A stretch of 64,000 nucleotides of DNA from assembly GCA_036785705.1 (NCBI GenBank), contig JAWUZG010000330.1, positions 789,501 through 853,500 of the forward strand, given 5' to 3'. Below are positions 1-10,306 of this stretch, piece after piece. Origin of the DNA: Acanthornis magna. Lineage: Eukaryota > Chordata > Aves > Passeriformes > Acanthizidae. Both the position numbers and the translations under genes were made by a program. Under the pieces are notes generated by a model, which made no database searches, was not told the DNA's origin, and saw only the letters and a program-made list of their open reading frames with translations. Positions within the stretch are counted from its first letter, which is position 1. The number at the start of each line of letters is the position of its first letter.

Positions 1-569
1 CTACGTATGTATATATAGGTGTATATATATAGGTCACCATCCATTACACTCCTACAACAGAGGATACAGGAGAGAGGGGCACCTGCTCCTGATGTACTCT
101 GCTGTGTCCAGCAGAGGATGGTCATGGACTGTGGGGCTGTGCAGGCCATGTGCAGGGCTCTCTGCCTCTGCAGCTCTGCCTCTGCCTGCCCTTGCCCCGT
201 CCATGCTTCCCTCCTGCTCATACTCTTTTACAGGCTATTCAAATGGCCCCCGGACCATAAGCAGGGCCTTCTTAACGACCTCTGTCTGGTAGCAATACTT
301 TGCATCTAGCCACACCACAGCAGCAGCTGCTGGGTGCTCCTTCTTTCTTTTGCCAGAGCTGCCAGTGGAGGCTGAGGGCAGAGCCCTCAGTGCTCTCCAG
401 CCATGCCTCAGCCATCTCCATCGAGCCGGGGTGTTGATCGCTGTTGGTGCAGGAAGGCTTTGGGCGTGTCCTGCAGGTCTTTCTGCAGCTGTTGATTCCT
501 CTGGGCTTAGCTCCCGGTCCTGCTCCTCCTCTGGGTATTCAAATGGTTTCTAGAGCACAAGCACAGCCT
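1..569 (-). pseudogene. 3' part of multicopy gene family, copy A (decayed)
   Basis: This minus-strand segment aligns by eye with the 3' part of copy B at about 8,800-9,660. Shared peptide words include the PFEY-type motif and the stretch MDGARAGRGRAAEAE. I do not recognise the family. Copy A lacks one stop that copy B carries: copy B has a stop where copy A still reads Tyr before EQEGS. Copy A has its own stop just after PFE. Each copy is therefore broken in different places, which suggests descent from a gene that was once longer and open. The segment ends exactly at the solo LTR that starts at 570 and resumes beyond it. Confidence 0.6.
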
Positions 570-1139
570 TGTAGCAGCAGCAATCGCTCCCGCGAGGCTG
601 AAGCTGCCTGGCCTCTCCGGCTGCTTTCGCCCAGGACGAGAGCCGCCGGCTCCCCGCAGACTCTATCCAAAGTAGAGCTGCTCCTGGCGCGCGGACAGCC
701 GCAGGTGCCGACGGTAAAGGAGGCGAAGACAAGGCAAAGGGTTGCGGGAGGGAGTCTCCTCCGTGCTCTCCTTTAATATAGGGGGTAGGGTACAGGGTGT
801 TTGGGAGGGAGAGAGGAGGAGGAATCTCGGGGGAATGTCTCCATGTGGCCAGTCTTAACGGGGAGAAACAACCAATGGGGAAAGAGACAAGAGGAGGGTA
901 CAAGAATCAAGGGTCCAGTAGAAACATAGGAAGGAGGGGTACAATAGACAACCACCAATAATACAATCAACTTAACAAAAGGTTCGGGAAGAAGGGGAAG
1001 GTCCAGAGCCCTAGGCACGCTTCCTATCCAGACCAGGGGCAGGTCTCGGGCCCCTGAGCCCTCTCCTTACAGGGAGCTTCCCACCGGGGAGGTGGAGCTG
1101 GCCTGGGAGGCTGAGGCAACAAGGGGCGGACCCACCACA
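570..1139 (-). mobile_element. Solo LTR with 6-bp target duplication, inserted in copy A
   Basis: The segment is bounded by inverted TG...CA ends (TGTAGCAGC at 570, CCACCACA at 1139). It is flanked by the direct repeat CAGCCT at 564-569 and 1140-1145. Read on the minus strand it carries CCAAT-type boxes (CCATTGGTTG) and a TATA-like TATATTAAAG, as expected for a U3 promoter. Copy B has a single uninterrupted CAGCCT at 9,655-9,660 in the same context, so the empty site is present in the window. A 6-bp duplication is usual for ERVK-type (class II) elements. There is no internal sequence, so this is a solo LTR left by LTR-LTR recombination. Confidence 0.85.
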
Positions 1140-2016
1140 CAGCCTTCTTAACCACCTCTGTCCGGTAGTAGTCTTTTGCATCCAGAATACCAGAGCATCA
1201 GCTGTGCGACTGTGCCTGGTATGTCCTGGGCTCTCTGTCCCTACTGCTGGACCTGTTACACTCGTCCCTTCATCACGGCCTTGTTCCACATCCTTCTGTT
1301 CTTCCACATGCTCCTCAGATCCCTGGATCACAGTCATAACCCTGTTTAGGATCTCCTCTGGGATGTGCTTGGCTGTGTCTGGGATAGCCAGGCCATCAGC
1401 TGTGGGTCTGTGTGCCCAATATGCCTGCCTCACTGCCTCTGCTGCTGTGTCTGTCAGTGCCCATGTTGCATCCCTTCTGTGTTCCAGGTACTGTTGCTCT
1501 TCTGTCTGAGTCTTTGGGCCACCACTGCAACCTTGCTCATGACCTCCATGAAGATAGCCTGGGCTGTGTCCAGAACCAGTGCACAGGCTCTGGGCTGGCA
1601 CTGTTCCTGCTCTCCTGTCCTGCGTATTGCAGTGAAGGCCTTTCGCAGAGCCCTTGGGGCACTCTTGAGGAAGGACATCTATTGCTCTCGAGCCAGGGCA
1701 TCAATGACTGTAGGAGGACATATCTGAAGGCAGATCCTGGAGCTGTTCCTGCTTCTGTTGCTTTCTTCATGCTCACTTCCAGCTCTGGCTCTTCTCACAG
1801 CTGCTGGCCAGGGCCCTGTTTCACAGGTTGGTCCTTACCCAGGCCCTCAGCCCTGGCAGACTGGGCTGCCGCTGGCAGAGCTATCTTCTCCTTCGTGGTC
1901 TTCATCCAAGGGACATTTCTTGTCCTGATATCCTTCCAGTGTGGCACTTGCTACTGTTCCCTCATCTGTGGGGCAGCTGGGACCTACCTCAGGACCAGTG
2001 TAGGAGCCTTTGTTGT
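1140..2016 (-). pseudogene. Middle part of multicopy gene family, copy A (decayed)
   Basis: This is the continuation of copy A after the solo LTR and matches copy B at about 9,655-10,750. Peptide words shared on the minus strand include ATWALTDTAAE, AYWA, TVIQGSEEHVEEQKDVEQG and ESPGHTRHSRTAD. The reading frame is split among three frames, so indels have accumulated. At about 1,798 a TGA overlaps a GTGAGA string; the equivalent place in copy B has TAA overlapping GTAAGA. The segment stops at 2,016 next to a microsatellite. Confidence 0.6.
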
Positions 2017-2040
2017 GTGTGTCTCTCTCACTCTCTCTCT

Positions 2041-2042
2041 CG

Positions 2043-2095
<53 letters not shown>

Positions 2096-2150
2096 CATCT
2101 ATCTATCTGTCTGTCTGTCTATCTATCTGTCTGTCTGTCTGTCTATCTAC
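2041..2150. repeat. (CTAT)n/(CTGT)n microsatellite, left half
   Basis: Tetranucleotide array of CTAT units with CTGT interruptions. It is interrupted at 2,151 by an LTR and continues at 2,665 on the far side, so the LTR sits inside the microsatellite. Confidence 0.9.
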
Positions 2151-2664
2151 TGCGGTGGTCCGCCCCTCTGCCTCCCAGGCTGACGCTCTTTTCAGGGGAG
2201 GGGAGCCTTGCCTGAGCGGGAGAGATTCTGGGTCTGCCTCCGCCTCCCAGGCCAGCTCTGCCCACCTTGGGAGCTGGGTCCGCCCCTGGGGTGTGGGGTA
2301 AGGTGTGCCCAGGGCTCAGGATCCGCCCATCCCTCCAGACCTTTCCATTCCGTTATTTATGTGATTGGTTCATTTGAATTGCACCCCACCCTCTTATGTA
2401 ATGATTGGTTCTGTTCGCTTGTACCCACCCTCTCCCTCTTTCCCTATTGGTTGTCCTTCCCCGTACTTAACCAGCTGCACCCTGCAGTCGGTGCCTCCTT
2501 TTCTCCGCTACCCTTCGTGGGTGCAGGGGAGATGGTTGGCCCTCTCCCTGCTCTCCCTCCCGACCACCCTTACCCCTCACCCTGATAAAGGAGAGCTTGG
2601 GGAGAGAACAATAAACTCCTGCCACCCTTTGCCTCATCGACCTCCTTTTATTTTTACGACTACA
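2151..2664 (+). mobile_element. Solo LTR inside a CTAT microsatellite
   Basis: The segment starts TGCGGTGGTCCGCC and ends ACGACTACA, both consistent with TG...CA LTR ends. It contains several ATTGGTT boxes, a GATAAAGGAGAG stretch and AATAAA at about 2,610, giving plus orientation. It is related to the LTR at 570-1139 (shared opening GGTCCGCCCC, the ATTGGTT boxes, the CCCTTTGCCT end) but clearly diverged from it. CTAT repeats flank both sides, so no unambiguous target duplication can be read. Confidence 0.75.
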
Positions 2665-2665
2665 A

Positions 2666-2718
<53 letters not shown>

Positions 2719-2743
2719 ATCTATCTATCTATCTCTCTATCTA
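2665..2743. repeat. (CTAT)n microsatellite, right half
   Basis: Continuation of the CTAT tetranucleotide array after the LTR, running into a TA-rich stretch. Confidence 0.9.
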
Positions 2744-2934
2744 AACTATGTGTACGTATGCACACATATACAAATATAAGTACATGTATAAAGGTACATA
2801 TAAAGGTATATGTATAGGGACATATATATTGAGGTGTATATACAGGTGTATTTAGGTATATACAGGTATAGATGCATGTATGCAGACATATAAATATGTA
2901 CATGTGTGTACATGTGTGTATATAGAAACAGAGT
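2744..2934. repeat. TA/GT-rich low-complexity stretch
   Basis: Degenerate GTATATA/TACATG-type simple sequence. Very similar low-complexity DNA lies at 1-35, 3,954-4,018 and 8,640-8,800, next to boundaries of the multicopy gene copies. Confidence 0.8.
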
Positions 2935-3953
2935 GTCATAAAAAAGACAATTTCACACTCGTGGGTTAGAGCAAAAGGTGTTTATTGCTGGACCCACGAG
3001 GTCCAGGATCTCCCGAGGGAGAAATGAAAGGAAAAAGAAAGAAAAAAGCACAAAAAAAGGAAGGTCCCAGGACGGCAATAAGACTCTCCTGGCCACCGGT
3101 TGGTGGTCAAGGACAAGGAGATCCCTCAGGCCGGGTGGCGAACTTAAGCTAATCTTAAGTCCAAAAAAAGATTTTAAGTATAGCCCATAAAAATGGGCAA
3201 GAGGCCCAGCACCCGACCCAGTCTCTGTCTCCCTGCTAGTCAGAGGGACAGAGACACCAGGCACCCTGCACAGACCAGAGTCTGCAGCTGTTGGAAGTAA
3301 AGGCACCTGGAAAAAAAAAACTGAACTCCGGCTCCTAAAGGGGGCCGAATTTATAAAGTTTTTGATGGGCTGGTCCGAATTAGCCTCTCCGCCCTCTCGC
3401 TCGCTGGTGATTGGGAATACTAATTAATGAGGTGGCCTTCCCCACCAATAGATGGATCGTTGCCTAGGGGTAATTTGCAAAGGCGGGAAAGGGCCTCATT
3501 AGTATTCCACTTGATGTGGGCGGAGAGGTGCAAACCTTCTATTTTTAGCTCGGGTGCTGCAGAGTGCCTTTAATATTGGGATGGGTGATGGGCTTACAGA
3601 TTTACAATACAACATAAAAACTGAGTTTTACATAAATAAAATTACAAAGATAAAGGATTTTTTAAAAAGGTACATAACTTCTGAACTCAGGGTTACATGG
3701 GTTCAACTGCTTTTCCATCTAAAGTACCTTCAATCCCTTTTATTTTGCTCCAAACAACTTTAATATCCCAATGCTTTTACCCAGAAACATTACACTCTTA
3801 AAACATCTTTAAAACAGTCTCTTTTTTAACTTTTCAATCTAGAACTTTATCAAAAATCCAAACTTTCAACTCCACTCAACAGGTACAACAATACAACAGC
3901 AACCATCAACTCCAACATGCGAAAAATCACTCCACTCTCATTTATAACACAGA
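2935..3953 (-). mobile_element. LTR plus adjoining internal sequence, left copy of an inverted pair
   Basis: This is a reverse-complement match to 12,797-13,804. On the minus strand it shows a TATA box (TTTATAAATT at about 3,348) and AATAAA at about 2,986, near an end reading TGTCATAAAA on the plus strand. About 620 bp looks like the LTR; the remaining ~400 bp, upstream in sense, resembles element-internal DNA. The two copies are nearly colinear, with a dense run of differences only at the far upstream end (about 3,870-3,950). No protein domain is readable. Confidence 0.7.
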
Positions 3954-4035
3954 GATACATAGATATATATACATATATTCATAGGTGCATGTAGATATAT
4001 AGATACATATGTACATAGGCCACAATCCATTACGT
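3954..4035. repeat. TA-rich stretch ending in the boundary motif
   Basis: ATATATACATAT-type simple sequence ending GGCCACAATCCATTA. A similar word follows TA-rich DNA at 33-46 and at about 8,800-8,813. Confidence 0.7.
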
Positions 4036-4517
4036 GGACCAGCATAGGAGGCTTTGTTGTCCTCCAAGCCCATGGAATTGACCCAATGCAGGACACAAAA
4101 TGACCCAATGTCATCTGTCACTAGGCACAGCTCGGTCTCTGTTGCATCCTCCCCTTCCTACTCAAAAAGCTCAGCACCAAGGGCTTCCTCCCATTCCTCC
4201 TCCTCAAAAAGCTCATCATCAGGGGCATCCTCCCATTCCTACTCAAAAAGCTCAGCACCAAGGGCTTCCTCCCACTCCTCATCCTCACACAGCTCTGGAC
4301 CAACAGCTCTTCACACTCCTGCTCCTTGCTCAAGGCCACTGGCTCACTGGCTGCAGCTTGGGCTCCCAGCCGCTCCAGTGTCACTCTATTGTCTGCAGTG
4401 CCCTCAGTGAATCTCCTAGGTGTCACCTGTGGCTGCTGTGGTGCAGTGTAGCCAATCACCCATGGGAGGCTTGTGGCCCTGTCCTGTCCTGTCTCAGGCT
4501 GTGCCATTCTGGCGTTG
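4036..4517 (-). pseudogene. 5' part of multicopy gene family, copy A (frameshifted)
   Basis: This matches copy B at about 10,740-11,275 on the minus strand. Shared words include NARMA, SLPW, IGYTAPQQPQVTPRRFTEG and LGAQAAASEP. After SKEQECE a 1-base loss relative to copy B throws the acidic repeat into another frame, where it reads as basic SGRKPLVLSF-type repeats. The segment begins with a 25-bp near-repeat of 1,992-2,016. At 4,518 it is joined abruptly to a dispersed ~495-bp block that in the other copy lies 2.7 kb away, so the copy has been cut and rejoined. Confidence 0.65.
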
Positions 4518-5011
4518 GTGACCTTCATTTCCAGTAAAAGGTTTTGTGTAAATTATGACATCTGTTTTGCAATGTCTTTTTTGTGCCACTCCACTAAGTC
4601 AGATTTCCTGTGTATCATCAACTATCTCTACGACAGTTGAGTGGATCAGTGGTATAAAATATTCTCATTGAGTTCATTAAATGAGCATAAATGTCTCCCT
4701 AATTAGCCAGCCCAGCACAGAAGGAGTGAATATGTGACTCAGCCAAAGGCAGAGTATAAAATCGAGAAGACTAGAAAAGAACTTTAAAGAGAGCAATGGG
4801 CTCCAGCTGGCTTCAGCCATTCTTTCAGCTGGCGTGCCTTCCCAGAGACTGAAGTCACTCAGGGTTGTGATGGTGAGTAGCTGACAGGGAAAGGTAATGG
4901 GAGTCACATTGGTATGGTATCTCACCTGTGCCTGGCAATTGCTGTCTTTTGCTAACAGTATTGTGTATTTTTATTGTGGTTTTTGTATCACTCTGTAAAA
5001 TCAGAAATCCC
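4518..5011 (+). repeat. Dispersed block, direct copy of 13,967-14,464
   Basis: About 495 bp that recurs in the same orientation at 13,967-14,464 with only scattered differences. Both begin GTGACCTTCATTTC and end AAATCAGAAATCCC. It carries no convincing coding frame. What follows differs completely between copies. The block is probably a repeat-element fragment or segmental duplication; I do not recognise it. Confidence 0.7.
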
Positions 5012-5029
5012 ATATAATATTGAAAGGAG

Positions 5030-5500
5030 TAAGGGAGTGTCTTTATAAATAAACTGCTGGTAAGATAAGACCGAGACTGAGAGACAGAAGAAACAAGGGG
5101 AAGGATTTCCATAGGAATTCCATTAATTGACTCACCCAAGACTGTGTTAATAAACTACAGGAACAGAGACATAAGAAAAAGAAGAAAGAGGGGTTTGTAT
5201 GGAGGGTGTCTGCATTAGGGGTGATGTGTATTACTTGTGTCTGCATTAGGCGTTCCAGGGAGTCTGTACCTCTCAAGTACCTCAGCCAGTGGGGAAAAGA
5301 GAGAGGGAACCTGCAGCCGGGAAATAAGGATAAAAAGAGGCTGTGTCCTCTAGCAATTCGAGAGACCCCATGGGTATTGCTCATGACCTCTCCCTTTATT
5401 CACGAATAAAGTTACAGGACCCCTCTGTCTTCTTTTAGGACATAAACCTCTGGTGTTTGCGGATTAATTTTTCCTGACAATATCAAGGATTGACAATATC
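5030..5500 (+). mobile_element. Possible solo LTR
   Basis: This interval has a TATA-like GGATAAAAAG at about 5,326 and a polyadenylation signal GAATAAAG at about 5,404, roughly 75 bp apart, as in a short LTR with a compact R region. The end is plausibly TTTTTCCTGACA near 5,496. The 5' boundary is unclear. The direct words GACAATATCAA and GACATTATC follow. Assignment rests on architecture only. Confidence 0.4.
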
Positions 5501-5570
5501 AATTTTTCCTGACATTATCTTCAATTGAGTGAAGTTGTATGAGTGATCACAGCTTCCCCATGTGGAATAT

Positions 5571-6400
5571 CTAAGAGGATCTGGTGAGAGAGTACTGGGC
5601 TCTGACATCTGCCTGGCTAAATGCTCCTGCCGTGAACAATTCCTTTAGGGCGGAATACACGCCGGGAGCTCTCTCCCCCGGCAGGCTTCGCCTGGCCCCG
5701 CTCAGGGCACAGAAAGCCTTCCCCGGCCGGGCTGGAAGCGACCCTCCCTTGCCGGGGGCACATCCCCGGATGCCCGGGAAAAAATGCTCGGGAAATCGAG
5801 CTAGGGAGGAGGCTGAGCGCAGAGCAGCACTGAGCTCCACACAGCCGCCGCCATTTTCTCGGGCTCTGTGAGGGAGCAGCTTTCGCCTCCAGGCTCAGCT
5901 CGGCTCCCCTCCCTCCCTCGCTCGCCTTTTTCTGCCTGCGGGCGGTGCTGCTTCTTCCCGGGCTGTGTTCCCTGTCCGCCCCTGTCCTGCACTGCTTTGC
6001 CGTTTCCCCGAGGCAGCTCCGTGGCCGCCACAGCCTCGTGCTCTGCTGTTTCCCCGGCGGAGCAGCCGCCGCTGCCGCTGCCAAGAGCCGCGCCCCGAGC
6101 CTGCCAGCCGCAGCTGCTCCCCGAGTGTGCCCGTGGCCACGGCAGGCTGTTCTTCACCCACGGCAGGGACACGCAGCTGCTGCTGGTGGCAAATGGCGCC
6201 CAGCCGCTGCCAAGAGCCGCGCGGGCTCAGCGCAGCTCTGCACGAACGCTGCTCTGCCCCGCAGACACCAAGGGGCGCCGCGGCTACAGCGGAGCGCTGG
6301 CCCTGCCTTCCATTTCTCCCTCCGCCTCTGGTCTCCTCTCTTTGCTCCCTTTGCTATCCCCGTCCCGTATGTGAGAAAGAACCTCTCACGATTTCGATTG
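5571..6400. promoter_or_regulatory. CpG-rich block, partly present inverted at 14,468
   Basis: The interval is unusually CpG- and GC-rich compared with the AT-rich surroundings. Bases 5,789-6,151 are almost identical to the reverse complement of 14,468-14,847. On the minus strand a start at 5,853 (AAAATGGCGGCGGC) opens a short frame beginning MAAAVWSSVLLCAQ, which looks like a first-exon peptide, but it stops three codons later with no splice donor. The block could be a CpG-island promoter carried along in a duplication, or a GC-rich LTR. I cannot choose between these. Confidence 0.5.
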
Positions 6401-7005
6401 TAAGGAACTTATAAACTCATTAACATCGTTAACACAATAGGAGGCTTGGAAGAGCTGTTTGCCATGCACAAACCACTGCATAACGCATGGGGTAGCTCTG
6501 CCAAATGACCTCGTAGGCTCTGTCGGTATATTTTATACCCCGCAGACCCCGCCCGTCACCGCCCCTATGCTGTCCCTCTAGGTCCGAGATGATTGGCTGG
6601 AGATTGCGTTAGTCCTTTTAATTGGCTCGTTGCTTGCATTCTGCTGTCCCGAGTCTTGCCATAGGCTCGGACCCCAGCCAATGGTCTTCTTGCTTTCACC
6701 CCCCTGAGCCTAAGCCCCACCAGAGCTCCTCCTTCAATTACATCACCAGACTTCCCGAAAGTTCCAAGCCTCCTTGTCAGATTGACAATACATGAAACCT
6801 AAAATGGAGACAGCACCGGTTCAAAACATCTGATAACCCCCAAGAAACTCTGTACACAACAACAACCATTAGCAACACTCATCAATCAAACTCATCTAAG
6901 CAACCAATCTTCACATATGAAAGCCAACCTTAATGGTTTGTTTTTAACATGTAGGAACACCTATTTTTCTTTTTCATAAACAGTTGTCAGATATAATATT
7001 GCCGC
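6401..7005 (+). mobile_element. Possible LTR end or U3-like sequence
   Basis: This contains GATTGGCTG, AATTGGCTC and AGCCAATGG boxes, TATATTTTATACC at about 6,528 and, near 6,975, CATAAACAGTTGTCAGATA. The last word closely matches the 3' end of the LTR candidate at about 17,268 (AATAAACGGTTGTCAGATA). An old plus-orientation LTR is likely, but the boundaries are not resolved and the CpG block upstream may belong to it. Confidence 0.4.
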
Positions 7006-8639
7006 ACTTGCGCTTTATTTTCATCTGAGAAATCTATCAAAAAGTATCCTCCCAGACTCCTGTTTTAAGACAGAATGGGACAAAGATATTGTGGGAAAGA
7101 GTTCAGAAGAACGAGTATACCCAAAAAAGCCTTAGCTTTAATACCCCTAGCGAATTCTGCTCTGCAGCGATAAAACTTGGAAAAAAGGCTCATGAACTAA
7201 ATTAGCAAGGTTGGTTATATACAAGAAAAACTTAGAAACTGAAATTCATATAGTTAACTCTGCAAGTATCTTCTAACCCTGCGACTTCATTTGAAAGATT
7301 TACTCCTGAAAAAAAAAATTATCTAAGGTTTAGATTTCCCTCGCACAATCAAATTCAACTATAAATTCAACTCTGTTTTGTCGAAATAAGCATAGAACTG
7401 CAACAATATGATGAAAAATTATTGTGTTGAATTTCAATATTGAAACCCTGACAGAATTAGAATTTTTCTTTCTATATTGGTGCAAATTTGTTTTTTCTGT
7501 CTCTTAAAACTGTGAATTCTTATGCTAAATAAGAGGCCTTGAAATCTGTAATCTCTTTCCTTTTCTTCCCTGAGCTCAAAGAAATGGAATGGTGAGGTTT
7601 AATTTATTATTTCCATATCTTCCTCGTTAACTGCAATGGTGCTTCCAGATGGAATTCTTTGTCGGTTGAAATTGTTTATAAACTTGGTGTCCGAGTTCAC
7701 AGTAAGTGAAATACTCAGGCTTGTATTGTTACAGAGGTCACCTAAACATAGGGAGTCTCCTGTTTGGTGCTAAGCCACTCCACAGGCAAAAGAAACCCAC
7801 ACCGCCAAACAAACCAACAAAGAAAAAGACCCAACACAAACTAAGACCAACAAGGTGATGGTATTTATTAATGAAGGAAACAATCTGTTATTTTAAAATA
7901 GGTGGTAATGTTTTCATTCTCTTCTGATTTTTGTGCTGAATATAAAATAAAACCATGTTTGAGTAGGAGGGAGATTGCAACATCTTTTGCCAGGTAAGGG
8001 AGCATGAAGAAACACATTTCTGTATGAAGATTAAGTATTGTAAACTTCTGTAATGGTTGGAACAACATGTGACTAATGAATTGAGGTAGAGATTTGTCTC
8101 TTGGTGTTTAAAAATTCATTCAGAATTGTAAAAAGAGTTCTTTCTTCTGTTGAAATAGATGGCGTTATGCTAGGTGGTAGTCTTGGTTAATTATCCTGGC
8201 CCTACAAATTTACCAGAGAAATCCTTTACCTTGCTGTAGATCTGAATTGCCTTGAACACTACTGAGAAGGCTCCAATCAGGAAGGGAAATGGAACAGTAG
8301 TGAGGCTTCCTTCTGAAGGAAACTTACAGTGACAGTACAAACGCTCTTGTCTGTGTCACCTAAGCAAATACCCAGATTCTTGTACATTGGGGTGAAAAAA
8401 CTTGCTGCAGACTTCATAACATTCAGAAAACATGCATTTATTGAACAAGTTCCTGTATTTTTCTAACTCTGTTGCTGCTATGCTGGATATTTCTGAAGTT
8501 GAGTGGGGTGAGGAAGTGAGTTTTAGCTACTGAAGAATACTATTTTTGCAGTAAAATTTGTAGACAAGCTACGCACACTACTACTACACTAAAAAATGAT
8601 GCTCAAATAACCTATATGCGGTGATTAACTAACTCTTAG
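7006..8639. other. AT-rich DNA with no recognised feature
   Basis: No reading frame longer than about 66 codons, no recognised repeat family and no RNA gene seen. Confidence 0.6.
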
Positions 8640-8800
8640 GGGTGCTACATATGTTTATATATATATATGTGTATATTTGTGTATCTATATATCTATGTGT
8701 ATATGTATGTGTACGTATGTATATATATATAAATAAGGGTGTATGTATAAAAGTATATATAGGGGTGTGTGTATATATGTATGTCTATGTATGTGAAGTA
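8640..8800. repeat. TA/GT-rich microsatellite at the 3' end of copy B
   Basis: Degenerate TATATA/GTGTAT repeats, followed by GTCATTGTCCATTA, close to the words that follow similar repeats at 33-46 and 4,018-4,033. Confidence 0.8.
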
Positions 8801-8814
8801 GTCATTGTCCATTA

Positions 8815-10306
8815 AAGGCCTGCAGGACAGGAAGGTACAGGAGAGAGGAGCCTCACTCCTGCCGTACTCTGCTGTGTCCAGCAGAGGATGGTCATGGACT
8901 CTGGGGCTGTGCAGGCCATGTGCAGGGCTCTCTGCCTCTGCAGCTCTGCCTCTGCCTGCCCTTGCCCCGTCCATGCTTCCTTCCTGCTCCTACTCTTCTT
9001 CAGCATATTCAAATGGTCGTTGGGCCATAAGAAAGGCCTTCTCACTGGTATCAGTCCGTATGTAGTGTTTGGCATCCAGCCACACCACAGCATCAGCTGG
9101 GGGACTGTCTGCCTCTTCCGTAGGGATGACACATCCCTACTGTGCTCCAGATCTTGCTGTTCCATGTGCCCTCGGCGCTCTCCAGACAAGCTTCAGCCAT
9201 CTCCTTCCAGCCAGGGTGTTGATGATTGTGAGTGCACAAAGCCTTTGGGCACATCCTTCAGGACTTTCTGCAGCTGTTCATTCTTCTGCGCTTAGTTCCT
9301 GGTCCTGCTGTTCCTCTGAGTATTCAAAGGGTCCCTGGACCATAAGCACAGCCTTCTTCACAACCTCTCTCCGGTAACAGTCTTTTGCATCCAGCCACAG
9401 CACAGTGTCTGCTGCTGGGTGCTCCTTCTCCTTCTTTCCTTTGCCGGAAGTGTCAGTGGAGGCTGAGTGCAGAGCCCTCAGTGCTCTCCAGACATGCCTC
9501 AGCCATCTCCATCGAGCCGGGGTGTTGATCACTGTCGGTGCAGGAAGGCTTTGGGCACGTCCTGCAGGTCTTTCTGCAGCTCTTGATTCCTCCGGGCTCA
9601 GTTCCTGGTCCTGCTGCTCCTCTGAATATTCAAATGGTTTCTGGACCATAAGCACAGCCTTCTTAACTACCTCTGTCCGGTAGTAGTCTTTTGCATCCAG
9701 AAATACTGGAGCATCAGCTGTGCGACTGTGCCTGGTATGTCCTGGGCTCTCTGTCCCTGCTGCTGAGGATGTTCTTCTCATCCCTTCATCAGGGCCTTGT
9801 TCCACATCCTTCTGTTCTTCCACATGCTCCTCAGATCCCTGGATCACAGTCACAGCCCTGTTTGGCGTGTCCTCTGCGATGTCCTTGGCTGTGTCCGGGA
9901 CAGCCAGGCCATGATCTGTGGGTCTGGCTGCCCAATATGCCCGCCTCACTGTCTCTGCTGCTGTGTCTGTCAGGGCCCATGTTGCACCCCTCCTGCGTCG
10001 AAGGTACGGTCGCATACGTATCAGTTGTAATCTGTGTTCCACAATTGCAACCTTGCTCATGACCTCCATTAAGGTTTGCTGGGCTGCCGCCTGAGCCATT
10101 GCAAGAGCTATGGGCTGCTGCTCTCCTGCCCCATGTGTTGCACTGAAGGCCCTTGGCAGAGCCCTTGGGACGCTCTTGATGAAGGACGTCCGTCGCTCCC
10201 GAGCCAGGGCATCGATGACTGTAGGGGAAGGAGATCTGAAGGCACGTCCTGCAGCTGTTCCTTCTTCTTTTGCTTCCTTCATGTTCAGTTCCAGGTCCAG
10301 CTCTTC
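8815..10306 (-). pseudogene. Repeat-bearing C-terminal region of multicopy family, copy B
   Basis: This continues in the same minus-strand frame as the open reading frame ending at 10,307, after one TAA. The frame is open from about 10,304 to a TGA at 9,278. Downstream it is broken only by TAG at about 9,137 and TAG at 8,990. It contains three related repeats, each with WLDAK, then KA-LM-Q, then PFEY and an E/Q-rich tail, at about 9,590-9,690, 9,285-9,400 and 8,995-9,090. An upstream part carries TWALTDTAAE and VIQGSEEHVEEQKD. Composition is charged and glutamate-rich, and no known domain is evident. It is either decayed or spliced in a way I cannot resolve. The tail MDGARAGRGRAAEAE is shared with copy A. 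Confidence 0.55.

Noticed and set aside
2041..2743. CRISPR-like or regulatory array
   Set aside because: Units are 4 bp with no spacers; a plain microsatellite split by an LTR.
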